NCBI RefSeq assembly: GCF_023898315.1
Contig: NC_064621.1
Span: forward strand, 537,685,383-537,749,382
Source of the DNA: Schistocerca nitens
Lineage: Eukaryota > Arthropoda > Insecta > Orthoptera > Acrididae
DNA: 64,000 bases
Direction of reading: 5' to 3'
Positions 42,120 through 52,134 of this stretch are shown here, in pieces. A model generated the notes under the pieces. The model was given only the letters and a program-made list of their open reading frames with translations. It searched no databases and was not told where the DNA came from. Both the position numbers and the translations under genes were made by a program. Position 1 is the first letter of the stretch. Every line of letters begins with the position of its first letter.

Positions 42120-43301
42120 ATGCCTCGTATAAGGAGGAGAAATGCGTACCATCACGTTTCCGACTTTGATAAAGGTCGGATTGTAGCGGGAATCAAAAAA
42201 TGGTTCAAATGGCTCTGAGCACTATGGGACTTAACATCTATGGTCATCAGTCCCCTAGAACTTAGAACTACTTAAACCTAACTAACCTAAGGACAGCATA
42301 CAACACCCAGCCATCACGAGGCAGAGAAAATCCCTGACCCCGCCGGGAATCGAACCCGGGAACCCGGGCGTGGGAAGCGAGAACGCTACCGCACGACCAC
42401 GAGATGCGGGCGTAGCGGGAATCGGTGGGTTCAGAAGGGTAATACGGAACGCAGTGCTGGATCCCAAAGGCCACATATCACTAGCAGTCGAGGTGACAGG
42501 CGTCTTATCCGCATGGCTGTAACGGATCGTGCAGCCACGACTCGATCCCTGAGTCAACAGATGAGGACGTTTGGAAGACAACAACCATCTGCACGAACAG
42601 TTCGACGACGTTTGCAGCAGCATGAACTATCACCTCGGAGACTATGGCTGCGGTTGCCCTTGATGCTACATAACAGACAGGAACGCCTGCGATGGTGTAC
42701 TCAACGACGACACGGGTGCACGAATGGCAAAACGTAATTTTTTCGAATGAATCCAGGTTCTGTTTGCAGCATCATGATGGCCGCATCCGTGTATGACGAC
42801 ATCGTGGTGAACGCACATTGTAAGCGTGTATTCGTCATCGCCATACTGGTGTATCACCCGGCGTGATGGTATGGGGTGCCATTGGTTACACGTCTCGGTC
42901 ACCTCTTGTTCACATTGAGGCAGTGGACGTTACATTTCAGTGTGTTACGGCCCGTGGCTCTACCCTTCATTCGATCCCTGCAAAACCCTACATTTCAGCA
43001 GGATAATGCATGACCGCATGTTGCACGTCCTGTACGGACCTTTCTGGATACAGAAAATGTTCGACTGCTGCCCTGGCCAGCACATTCTGCAGATCTCTCA
43101 CCAATTGAAAACGTCTGTTCAATGGTGGCCGAGCAACTGGCTCGTCACAATACGCCAGTCACTACTCTTGATGAACTGTGGTATCGTGTTGAAGCTGCAT
43201 GGGCAACTGTACCTGTACACGCCATCCATGCTCTGTTTGACTCAATGCCCAGGCGTATCAAGACCGTTATTACAGCCAGAGGTGGTTGTTCTGGGTACTG
43301 A
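42120..43301 (+). pseudogene. Tc1-type transposase, broken
   Basis: The start MPRIRRRNAYHHVSDFDK is clear at 42120, but the SINE at 42195 interrupts it and about 70 bp around the junction present in the 61-kb copy is missing. After the SINE the frame reads MAVTDRAATTRSLSQQM…ARTVRRRLQQHELS. The first catalytic block (EWQNVIFSDESRF in the relative) is frameshifted (NPGSVCSIMMA…). Further on, QQDNA-type and SPDLSPIEN-type blocks are out of frame. The stop is at 43299-43301. Expected length is about 340 aa. Confidence 0.86.
42195..42411 (-). repeat. tRNA-headed SINE, type A body with an alternative tRNA head
   Basis: Minus-strand copy. The body and tail (TTAGTTAGGTTTAAGTAGTT…GAGCCATTTGAACC) are those of the type A family, but the head differs: GCCCGCATCTCGTGGTCGTG at the 5' end and GGGTTCGATTCCCGGCGGGG as B box, with no long variable arm. 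The anticodon-loop-like part reads TTCCCAC, which suggests a Gly(CCC)-like tRNA ancestor. Flanked by a perfect 12-bp duplication GTAGCGGGAATC (42183-42194 and 42412-42423). Confidence 0.93.
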
Positions 43302-43438
43302 TTTCTCAGGATCTATGCACCCAAATTGCGTGAAAATGTAATCACTTGTCAGTTCTAGTATAATATATATGTCCAATGAATACCCGTTTATCATCTGCAT
43401 TTTTTCTTGGTGTAGCAATTTTAATGGCTAGTAGTGTA

Positions 43439-43796
43439 AAACTTGTTTAGCATAATTTATGTCTGTTTAGAAAACATAAATATTGTTAGTACACTAAATT
43501 TTGCCAACATTCTCAAACAGTTAAATAGTCCAAACAAGTTACCTTTCAAACTTCACATCTAACAGTACTACTGTAAAGCTGTTCATTATGGATTTATATG
43601 TACTTGAACTTTAATCACCTGTGAAGCAGACTACAAGACTATATTTTATAGCAAACTAAGGATACTTTGGCAAAAGCCTATCTAACTTCACTTTTGTGGT
43701 TTCAGCTTTTAAATAATTAAGGTTTACACTTCCCCATTAATTGATCCTTGAATTTTTGTATTTAAACTTCCTACCTTAGAAATGTGATGTGAAAAT
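43439..43796. other. No recognised feature
   Basis: This is an AT-rich spacer between the Tc1 element and the next RTE copy. I find no gene and no repeat. Confidence 0.5.
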
Positions 43797-45166
43797 TACC
43801 GAACTATCAGTTTAATAAGTCACAGCTGCAAAATACTAACGCGAATTCTTTACAGACGAATGGAAAAAGTGATAGAATCCGACCTCGGGGAAGATCAGTT
43901 TGGATTCTGTAGAAATGTTGGAACACGTGAGGCAATACTGACCCTACGACTATTCTTAGAAGAAAGATTAAGGAAAGGGAAACCTACGTTTCTAGCATTT
44001 GTAGACTTAGAGAAAGCTTTTGACAATGTTGATTGGAATACTCTCTCTCAAATTCTGAAAGTGGCAGGGGTAAAATACAGGGAGCGAAAAGCTATTTACA
44101 ATTTGTACAGAAACCAGATGGCAGTTATAGGAGTCGAGGGACACGAAAGGGAAGCAGTGGTTGGGAAGGGAGTGAGACAGGGTTGTAGCCTATTCCCGAT
44201 GTTGTTCAATCTGTATATTGAGCAAGCAATAAAGGAAACAAAAGAAAAGTTCGGAGTAGGTATTAAAATCCATGGAGAAGAAATAAAAACTTTAAGGTTC
44301 GCCGATGACATAGTAATTCTCTCAGAGACAGCAAAGGATTTGGAAGAGCAGTTGAACGGAATGGACAGTGTCTTAAAAGGAGGATATTAGATGAACATAA
44401 ACAAAAGCAAAACGAGGGTAATGGAATGTTGTCGAATAGGGTCGGGTGATACTGAGGGAATTTGTTTAGGAAATGAGACACTTAAAGTAGTAAAAGAGTT
44501 TTGCTATTTGGTGTGTGTGTTGGGGTTTATGGGCGCTCAACATCGAGGTCATCAGCGCCCTGACACACATTAAAAGGAACTTGCTATTTGGGGAGCAAAA
44601 TAACTGATGATGGTCGAAGTAGAGATGATATAAAATGTAGACTGGCAATGGCAAAGAAAGCGTTGCTGAAAAAGAAAAATTTTGTTAACATCGAGTATAG
44701 ATTTAAATGTCAGGAAGTCGTTTCTGAAAGTATTTGTATGGAGTGTAGCCATGTATGGAAGTGAAACATGGATGATAAATAGTTTAGACAAGAAGAGAAT
44801 AGAAGCTTTCGAAATGTGGTGCTACAGAAGAATGCTGAAGATTAGATGGGTAGATCACATAACTAATGAGGATGTATTGAATAGAATTGGGGAGAAGAGG
44901 AGCTTGTGGCACAACTTGACTAGAAGAAGAGATCGGTTGGTAGGACATGTTCTGAGACATCGAGGGATCACCAATTTAGTATTGGAGGGCTGCGTGGAGG
45001 GTAAAAATCATAGAGGGAGACCAAGAGATGAATACACTAAGCAGATTCAGAAGGATGTAGGCTGCAGTAGGTACTGGGAGATGAAGAAGCTTGCACAGGA
45101 TAGAGTAGCATGGAGAGCTGCATCAAACCAGTCTCAGGACTGAAGACCACAACAACAACAACAACC
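43797..45166 (+). pseudogene. RTE-type LINE, 5'-truncated copy with complete 3' end
   Basis: The copy begins in the RT domain (NYRTISLIS-like, then EKVIESDLGEDQFGF). The first frame (43860-44390) includes FLAFVDLEKAFDNVDWNTL, GCSLFPMLFNLYIE and the intact RFADDIVILSE. A TAG at 44388-44390 replaces a lysine codon (…GGYK to GGY*). A 70-bp insertion lies at 44511-44580. A frame shift follows in an A/T run near 44680. The last part (44682-45143) runs to the natural end SNQSQD, then GAAGACCACAACAACAACAA. This copy gives the unbroken WNTLSQIL reading where the 19.6-kb copy has lost 4 bp. Confidence 0.92.
44511..44580 (+). repeat. Short SINE-like insertion in the RTE copy
   Basis: A 70-bp piece starting GTGTGTGTGTTGGGG and holding GGGCGCTCAACATCGAGGTC and ATCAGCGCCC. 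It is flanked by a perfect 10-bp duplication TTGCTATTTG (44501-44510 and 44581-44590). Its short length and clean duplication suggest a strongly 5'-truncated SINE or short MITE, not seen elsewhere in this window. Confidence 0.85.
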
Positions 45167-46653
45167 TTAAAAATTTCACTTGGAGTAGTTCATTAATAAA
45201 GCATCCAAATCATACTCTTACTTTCACATTTGCTACTACCTTTACTTTAGAAAAAATCACTTTTGAGAAAGTGAATGCTGGAATTGTTAATTTAAATCAG
45301 GATACTCCGCTTTAGTAGCATTTAGGTGAGGACCCTACTGAGGTTCATGATCAGAGTTGATGTTATGGTTTCGAACACGAATCGACGTTTTATGTGATTC
45401 TTATTGAAACAACACAAATTAACTGGTCCATGCCAATATACATCACTCAACTGACTACATGAAGTCTGTGAAGCAGTGACGAAGATTAGCGGCAGGTGAA
45501 ATGGCGGCTAACTGTACTCACGGCTCTTGATGTGCGAATGCTCTATAAAATCTCTTCTTGGTGTCGGATTTTCAACACATTAGAGCCATTCTATTATTCC
45601 GTGAATACCAAATAATAGCCAGATCCACATCTGAGGCAAATTCCTTCTAATGTAATGCAGCTCCCTAATTGCCTCTCTTAGCACCGTCGATGTGTACCAT
45701 GCTAAGGCTAGCCACACACTGCGTGCAGTTCACACAAAGAAGCCGCTCAGTTCGACTGCCAAACCGCCCTGTTACATCGCGCTATGCCACTTTTGTTACA
45801 GAGGGACTTCCCTACAGTGTTTACATGTTACAAAGAGAGGTGCCCTAAGTATGAACCAGGTGTTAACAAACATGACCTTTTAATAAAGATATTCATATTA
45901 AAACAATTTAAAATTTCAACATATTCTTCTGCTCTTTTCATATACAGATTACAAAACTTTAATTTTCTTTCACTACAGCAAGGAGTTTAAACAACGCAGA
46001 ATGCACACTTCATAAGTTGCAGATACATAGTTACTTAAAATAAACCTACTCCTAATCGATACAAGTGTTACAGATGCACAGTTGGAGGATACATTTAGTC
46101 AAGCTGGTTTGGAAGAGTTTCGTGAGACTTATTTGGACAAGAAGAAATATCCTGCATTTTACAAATGTGCTTTTTTATAATTTTATTATCTGGAAACATT
46201 TACATGTGGGGACAGCTTTTTAGTCGGACGTATTCCATCTCTGTCACAAATGCGAACACGAAGTACTGATCTCCATCTTGAAAATTCTTTTCGTGTAGCA
46301 ACAATTACAGTGGCATTAACACTGGCTCGCTTACTTCAGCCAAACAAAGCCAGGCGTTCCATAATACTGTATTTCATTAAATTATGCAATAAACGTGTGT
46401 TTTGTTCAGGTTTGTTTTATTTTCGTCAAAAAATAAATTAATATTTCTTGCTTGCTTTATTAACAAAATGAAAGTCGGTAACGCGGCTCTTGCGGAAATT
46501 CTATTTACAAAATTTGACCCACCAGTCGAAAATGTTGGCCACCCTTGGTGTAGACCATTTAGTGATTTCTTTTAAAGAAGTTTGTTACATTCATGCCAAG
46601 TTTCGGCTACTCCCATCAGGAGATCGAAAACTTGTGAAACAAAGTTCAGGAGT
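45167..46653. other. No recognised feature
   Basis: AT-rich sequence without coding motif, SINE or inverted repeat that I can identify. The longest frames are below 70 codons. Confidence 0.5.
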
Positions 46654-46941
46654 GAAACTTCCTGGCAGATTAAAACTGTGTGACGGACCGAGACTCGAAC
46701 TCGGGAACTTTGCCTTTCGCGGGCAAGTGCTCTACCAACTCAGCTACCCAAGCACGACTCACGCCCCGTCCTCACAGCTTTACTTCTGCCAGTACCTCGT
46801 CTCCTACCTCCTACTGGCAGTGAGGACGGGGCATGAGTCATGCTTAGGTAGCTCAGTTGGTAGAGCACTTGCCCGCGAAAGGCAAAGGTCCCGAGTTCGA
46901 GACTCGGTCCGGCACACAGGTTTAATCTGCCAGGAAGTTTC
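46654..46941. repeat. Hairpin of two opposed tRNA-like SINE arms
   Basis: The arms 46654-46775 and 46820-46941 are near-perfect reverse complements (122 bp each), joined by a 44-bp loop. Each arm carries a tRNA-like sequence: on the right (about 46845-46915) GCTCAGTTGGTAGAGC folds into a D-arm, CTTGCC…GGCAA into an anticodon stem, and CCGAG TTCGAGA CTCGG into a T-arm. The acceptor stem pairs poorly, and position 33 of the anticodon loop is G, not T. It should therefore not be read as a real tRNA gene. The left arm is its mirror. The two tRNA-like units point away from each other. Confidence 0.92.
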
Positions 46942-47262
46942 ATATCAGCGCACACTCCGCTGCAGAGTGAAAATCTCATTCTGGAAAGTTCAGAAGTGCT
47001 TGAAAAAAAAAAAAAATAGATGCGAGGTACTGTAGCGACAATCAACAACATGAGATTAGTTATGTAAAGTATAAATGCTCTTAATCTACTCTTCATAATA
47101 TGTGGAAATGGCTATTACCCCTTCACTCTTTGAGACACACACACAAAAAAAAAAAAGAAAACACGCAGGAAACCTTATTTTCATATTTATCAGGAAACTA
47201 ATAAACAAACATGACACAAACGTGAAGAAATTCCACGGATGATTCAGTAAGGCATAAATAAG
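46942..47262. other. No recognised feature
   Basis: A-rich spacer with two poly(A)-like runs (47003-47016 and 47142-47160). No gene. Confidence 0.55.
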
Positions 47263-47698
47263 GCCACCTGGCTAGCCGTGCTGTCTAGCGCGCTGCTTCC
47301 CGAGCGCGAAGGTGTGACAGTCCGCGGCACGAATCCTCCCTGCATATTAGTGTCTCGAGTTCCGGTGTGCCACCCAGCGTGTGGATGGTTTCTAAGGGGG
47401 TTTGCATCTGCCTCGGCGAATGCGGGCTGGTTCGCCTTATTCCACCTCAGTTTGTCGGTGACTAGTGCGTAAACACGTACGCGTACGCCATAATTACTCT
47501 ACCACGCAAACATTTGGGGTTGCACTCGTCTGGTATGAGACGTTCCACTGGGGGCCGAACCGCCCAATAACCCTGGGTTTGGAGTGGGGTGGCAATAGGG
47601 CGGATGGACTGCTGTGGGCTGTTGTGGGGTTGTGAACCATTGAGGGCTACCGCGGGGCGAAGCCCCATTTCTAGGTACCGGTTCAATACACAATACAC
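47263..47698 (+). repeat. Long tRNA-headed SINE (436 bp), third family
   Basis: Plus-strand copy flanked by a perfect 14-bp duplication AAGGCATAAATAAG (47249-47262 and 47699-47712). The head (GCCACCTGGCTAGCCGTGCT, CGGCACGAATCCTCCCTGC) is tRNA-like with an A-box and a B-box-like part. The body includes GTGTGGATGGTTTCTAAGGG and GCACTCGTCTGGTATGAGAC. The 3' part has an internal GGGGTGG/GTGGGGTTGTG repetition. It is distinct in body and tail from types A and B. Confidence 0.88.
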
Positions 47699-48122
47699 AA
47701 GGCATAAATAAGAAGTCCACGTACATGGACCTCAAGTATCACTTATTGTGAAAAAGAGCTAGTCTTCGCATTTACTCTGATAAGGCAAAACATTATGACC
47801 ACAGCCCACCGCGACGCTGGATGCCGCTTCGTAGCGTTGCGGGCACGTGACACAGTAACAGAAGTGTATAAGCGGAGCAGACACTGACTAGGGGCACCCA
47901 AGCGATGATGTGGGCTGCAGAAGGGAAAATCCATTGAGACGAGTGACTCTGACTAAGGACAGATCAGTGTTATGTAGAGTCTTTCAACGAGTATCTCGAA
48001 AACGGCAAAGTTAGTCGAAGGTTCACGTGTCGTGAGCATCTAGGGAAAGAGATAGAAGGGCAGTGAAATTACCACTAGGCGCTGAATGGTTGCAAGTCCA
48101 CGACTCTTCAAAGAACGCATTG

Positions 48123-48368
48123 GACGGTTGGTTGGTCGGTTGGTTGGTCGGTTGGTTTGGGGAAGGAGACCAGACAGCGTGGTCATCGGTCTCATCGGAT
48201 TAGGGAAGGAAGTCGGCCGTGCCCTTTCACAGGAACCATCCCGGCATTTGCCTGGAGTGATTTAGGGAAATCACGGAAAACCTAAATCAGGATGGCCGGA
48301 CGCGAGATTAAACCGTCGTCCTCCCGAATGCGAGTCCAGTGTCTAACCACTGCGCCACCTCGCTCGGT
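48123..48368 (-). repeat. tRNA-headed SINE, fourth family
   Basis: Minus-strand copy. The head near 48368 reads CCGAGCGAGGTGGCGCAGTG (A-box-like) and the B-box-like part is GACGGTTTAATCTCGCGTCC. The body contains TCCGATGAGACCGATGACCA. The tail on the plus strand is a GGTTGGTC-type simple repeat (about 48125-48160). Flanked by AAGAACGCATTG (48111-48122) and AAGAACGTATTG (48369-48380), one mismatch. Confidence 0.9.
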
Positions 48369-48399
48369 AAGAACGTATTGTTCGGAGGCTGGTCTGCTC

Positions 48400-48990
48400 T
48401 GTAAAGTTGGACAGATGGCGATCTGTGGCATTTGTGCCGAAACAGCACAATGCTGGTGCACGAAAAAATATATCGGAGTACACCGTTCATCGTACATTGT
48501 TGAACATGGAGCTCCGCAACAGATCACCCCTACACGTTCACACGTTAACCCAAAGATATCGACAATTACAAAAACAGTGGGCACGGGACCAGCGGAATTC
48601 AATCGTCGACCAATAAGCACGTGTCGGCTCTTCAGGTGAATCACGTTTTTGCCACCCTAGGTCGATGGTCGTCTCCATAAACGCCGTCATCGAGGTGAAC
48701 GGCGGCTCGAAACGCGCAGCGCACCACAGACACAGGCTGATGGGAGCGGTATTATGCTGTGAGAGATATTCTCCTGCTCTTGCATTCGGCTTGTGATAGT
48801 AATCAAAGACACGCTGGCAGCTGCAAACCACATGCATCGCTTCATGCTTGGTGTCTCCCACGACGACGACATCAACTTTCAGTACTACTGTTGACCGCGT
48901 CTCGGAGCCAGAACCTTGCTACAGTGGTTTGAGGACCAGTATAGTCAACTTACGTTGATGTCTCGAATTAGCTTGATGTAAATTCTGTGG
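48400..48990 (+). pseudogene. Tc1-type transposase, decayed
   Basis: The plus strand around 48407-48616 reads HNAGARKNISEYTVHRTLLNMELRNRSP, a second helix-turn-helix of the Tc3 type with VxRTLL..GLRSR pattern, then QWARDQRNSIVD and a damaged ESRF-type first catalytic block. From 48850 a further part resembles the region at 50965-51080 (TVDRVSEPEL and a WFEDH-like stretch); the glutamine-aspartate pair of the second catalytic block is lost (FSTTV). Stops and frame changes are frequent. The N-terminal part before 48123 is beyond reading. Confidence 0.72.
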
Positions 48991-49053
48991 AACCCATCTG
49001 AGTCGCTATAGGCTGTTAAGCAGGTGGTCATGATGTTTTGGCTTATCAGCGTA

Positions 49054-49524
49054 GATATTTAATACAGTAGTTGCTTTTTTCAGTGTATAGGACCTCTTTA
49101 TTTTTGAAGAATGAACAGCTGATTTCTCTGTTTCGGCTCAAGCAAATTTAGGAGGATACAAAATGCTAAATGATTTTCCAAAGCCCTTTGTGATACGCTA
49201 GATTGTAGCCTGTGTCGTATTTACATATGCAATATTCGCATGTGAACCTACATCTAAGTCATAAGTTGGTTCAAGAGGAAATAAAACGTTGTACTCGTTG
49301 TGCAGGTCTATCTTACGGCATACAACTACTCATGGGGGTCCAAGATGCCCGCTTGGCAGTGTTTGCACCGCAAATACCGTTCCCGGCCACCGTGTTCTCA
49401 AGCTCTTGGACATTTTTTGATTTTTGTTACAAGTTTCAACGTTAACATTATGTAATTGCCTTCTCAACAACAATTGCCTTCTCCAGAGCTATCGAGTGTA
49501 GTTATAAAACGTATACGGTTCCAT
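49054..49524. other. No recognised feature
   Basis: A single frame of 77 codons (49212-49445) has no motif. No repeat was recognised. Confidence 0.5.
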
Positions 49525-49528
49525 TTAA

Positions 49529-50607
49529 GGGGCTCCGGAAAGGCTCAAAATCATGAAAAGTTCAATTTTTACTTTTTTGCATTTTCTGAATCTGCAGACT
49601 ATTACCTTTTAATAGATATATAATTTATTCAATTCCGAAGACTACAAATATTTTTAAATTTTTTTTGAAATGTGTTCTACATGGGCGTGACCCACTGTGG
49701 CGCTGTTAAACTGCTGTCAAATGGTGTTATTATTAACGTCTGTGTTCATCAGGTACATTTTAGTGATGTGAGATAAAGTATGTGTTGTGGCTAACCTGTG
49801 ATGGTTCAATATATATCGCTGGTGTGATTGTCGATTGTTTCATGTTTATTTACTCTGTCGTTATCTCGAAAATATTCGTAATTAATTCTGTTTCTTGAGT
49901 CTCTGTTTTGTTGAAGTATAATAATGAGTAAAAGTAAAGTTATTAGAAATCCTCTGAAGGCTTTTAAGAAAAGGAGAAATGTTGGAAAGCCAAAGGTATT
50001 TAGAAATATGGGAACGAAGATAGGTTCTAACATGGTACGAGCGATGCTTGCTTTAGACAAGGAACGCCTTCGGGCTGCAGACAGGGCTGTAAAGAGTCTA
50101 GAAATACAAGCAAGAGTAAACAGGAGGAGGAACAAGAGGAAGCTGGAGGAGGAGTTTGCAGAGGATGAAGATAATCCATCCTATGGACCTGGAATGCACT
50201 AAAAAGTTAATCCAATCTTTGTCGCTCGATTCCCAAAACTTTTATTTTCTCATACTAATTACATGTTTTCTAAGGATCTTCCAAACATATTTGTTTCAAA
50301 CTTTCAGTAAATGTTACACAGTACCTTCTGCATAATTTAACACAGCCTTTTTCCAAAAAAATTGTATATTTTTGAATATATAAATAAAAAATTGCAAAAA
50401 ATGTTGTGAATTTTCATTACAATTGAAAAAAAAATCATCTTTAATAACTGAACTAAAATTTTGTAACATCCCTGTGTTAAGTTGTAGCCCATATTCCAAT
50501 AAATAATCTGTAAAAAGTTCAACTTCCTACCTCAAATACGTTGTGAGGAAAGATGTAATTTATAAGCATTATTTTAACATTGCAAGTATAGGGCGTTCCG
50601 GAGCCCC
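49529..50607 (+). mobile_element. TTAA-flanked transposon with a small basic-protein gene
   Basis: The ends are perfect 12-bp inverted repeats, GGGGCTCCGGAA…TTCCGGAGCCCC, with TTAA on both sides (49525-49528 and 50608-50611). TTAA duplication is typical of piggyBac-like transposons, but the end sequence is not the usual CCC-type piggyBac end. The 1079-bp interior is AT-rich with one open frame (49924-50202). No transposase catalytic block is visible. It is therefore likely a non-autonomous or internally deleted derivative of a larger element. Confidence 0.85.
49924..50202 (+). CDS. 92-aa basic protein in the TTAA element, function unknown
   Basis: The frame starts ATAATGAGT (a fair eukaryotic start context) and ends TAA after ..YGPGMH. 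Residues 1-30 are rich in Lys/Arg and Asn (RNPLKAFKKRRNVGKPKVF). Residues about 39-80 look helical and strongly charged (LALDKERLRAADRAVKSLEI, then RRRNKRKLEEEF), compatible with a coiled coil or nucleic-acid binding helix. The last 15 are acidic then NPSYGPGMH. No signal peptide or membrane segment is present. It is intact inside a transposon without transposase. One reading is that the N- and C-terminal parts of a longer transposase were fused by an internal deletion that kept the frame. I do not recognise a defined domain. Confidence 0.55.
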   Translation: MSKSKVIRNPLKAFKKRRNVGKPKVFRNMGTKIGSNMVRAMLALDKERLRAADRAVKSLEIQARVNRRRNKRKLEEEFAEDEDNPSYGPGMH

Positions 50608-50611
50608 TTAA

Positions 50612-50944
50612 CAAAAGTAATTGCTTCAATATCTCCATTGATACCAGCGCTAAAAATATTAACCGAACAAAAAATTTTGCGCCCCTCGACGCTCTAACAC
50701 CTGCCGAAAACCGTGTTTAGATATGTGTAACCTTCCACGAAATAAAAGGGATGTTACGTGACTCACCCTGCATAAAGGGAGTGTCTATACAACTTCGAAA
50801 CGTCTTTGAGTCTCTACGCGTATGATGATGCCGTTATAAACAGCAAGACCGTAGCGACTGAAGATTGTAGCGTAACGTAGGAATGTAGAGGATGGGCGTT
50901 TGGTACTGTGACTGGCAGTTGACCGTCAAAGTAAACTATCTTCT
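50612..50944. other. No recognised feature
   Basis: Spacer between the TTAA element and the next Tc1 fragment. It may include the unrecognised 5' end of that fragment. Confidence 0.45.
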
Positions 50945-51321
50945 GTGTTCAGTATGAATAGGCACCAGGCCCCGATGTCATCTTTCAGTAGTACAGTTGA
51001 CCGCGTCTCGGAGCCAGAACTATGGTTTGAGGACCATTTCAGTGAACTTACGTTGATGAATCGGCGACCAAATACGCCTGATGTAAATCCTGTTGAACAC
51101 ACCTGGGTTACTATCGGGCGCCATCAACGCGTACGCAGATCAGCGGCCCGTTATTTAGGCGGATTACATGAGCTGTGCGTAGAGATTTAATGCCGCATAC
51201 CTCCACATACCTACCAACAAACCGTCGGATCCATGATATGCAGAATCAGTGATGTATTTCGTTCCAAAGACAGACAAATAAACTATTAAGAAGGTGGCCA
51301 TAGTGTTTTCGCTCATCAGTA
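50945..51321 (+). pseudogene. Tc1-type transposon 3' fragment
   Basis: The plus strand encodes a C-terminal piece with TVDRVSEPELWFEDHFSELT, then RRPNTPDVNPVEHTWVTIGRHQR. PDVNPVEH is the block with the third acidic catalytic residue (E in VEH). Stops follow after HELCVEI. The right end (GTGTTTTCGCTCATCAGTAT) resembles that of the 47775-49051 element, beside TA. The 5' half is absent and no left terminal repeat was found. Confidence 0.75.
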
Positions 51322-51323
51322 TA

Positions 51324-52134
51324 TAATTTGAAACAGTACACTTTATATGCGGCAATAGAGGTTTTTGTTAATACTCTAAAACAACTTCATAAATGTTATC
51401 AACACAGTAATAATCACACAATAGTATCTGGCAAGGAATAATGTGCTACTGCCAGTACATAGCTCTTTTCGTTTTATGGTAAGCATCGAAACAATTATTT
51501 TTCACAATGCATAAACACACTCCTCATTTGATGCACCTATCTGGTATCTTGGAATTGCTGCCAGGTTTCCCGCGTTTTGAGGCACTTCTTGCCTCAACAA
51601 ATTTTCGTAGTTGGCCAACATTGCAGATCATGCTTCTGAAACTGGTTGCAACACAAATCTTCTTGGCCTTCATTCATGTTTTCTACATAATATACATCTT
51701 CAGCGTCAGAGGAATTCACTGTACTAGGACATCCTTTTCTCATAACTATTAGCACGGCATTTTAACGTGCTTATTGCTTGCCAATCAGTTACACCAAGCT
51801 CAGCAGGACACTCTTGAGTGAAAAGCGAGAATTCGTCGTCTTCCCAGTGAGATAATTTCTCGTTGCTGTCATTGAAGAGAGCTTCTACCTGTTCGTCATT
51901 TAATATTTCATGCAGTGCTATGGGGCGTAGAAATGATTATTTTTAGTATTCCACTATCGAAGACCAAACTGAAATTAGTAAACATGCATTAATACCTGTG
52001 GTGTACATACGAGGACCTTCAGAAAATGTTTCGTTTCATAGCAATGAACAAAATGTATGCAAATCTGAACTAATTCTCAACATCCAGGAAGGTTAGCGAC
52101 CGATAAGTAAAAAACACAGATTCTCTGTCTAATA
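51324..52134. other. No recognised feature, weak acidic-peptide trace
   Basis: The minus strand at 51925-51775 reads LNDEQVEALFNDSNEKLSHWEDDEFSLF, an acidic stretch that recalls the N-terminus of piggyBac transposases (a D/E-E-I/V-E..L…S-D-E pattern). That resemblance is weak and unsupported by any catalytic block. Otherwise empty. Confidence 0.3.

Larger units (their letters stand above)
41889..43436 (+). mobile_element. Tc1-type DNA transposon (DD34E family) with SINE inside
   Basis: The terminal inverted repeats are CACCACTGGCCATTAAAATT on the left and, read inward, CACTACTAGCCATTAAAATT on the right, with TA on both sides (41887-41888 and 43437-43438). It is the same family as the copy at 61312-62721. 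It inserted next to the outer end of the large inverted repeat. It carries a broken transposase and a SINE at 42195-42411. Confidence 0.93.
47775..49051 (+). mobile_element. Tc1-type DNA transposon, decayed, with SINE inside
   Basis: The ends are CTCTGATAAGGCAAAACATT on the left and, read inward from the right, CGCTGATAAGCCAAAACATC, both beside TA (47773-47774 and 49052-49053). A SINE lies inside (48123-48368). The plus strand carries a decayed transposase. The family is shared with the fragment at 50945-51321. Confidence 0.88.

Noticed and set aside
46845..46915. Apparent tRNA gene
   Set aside because: D, anticodon and T arms look good, but the acceptor stem pairs poorly, loop position 33 is G, and the unit is one arm of a 122-bp inverted repeat. 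It is a SINE-like relic.
51775..51925. Acidic peptide resembling a piggyBac transposase N-terminus
   Set aside because: No catalytic block, terminal repeat or TTAA pair around it. Acidic low-complexity resemblance is weak evidence.
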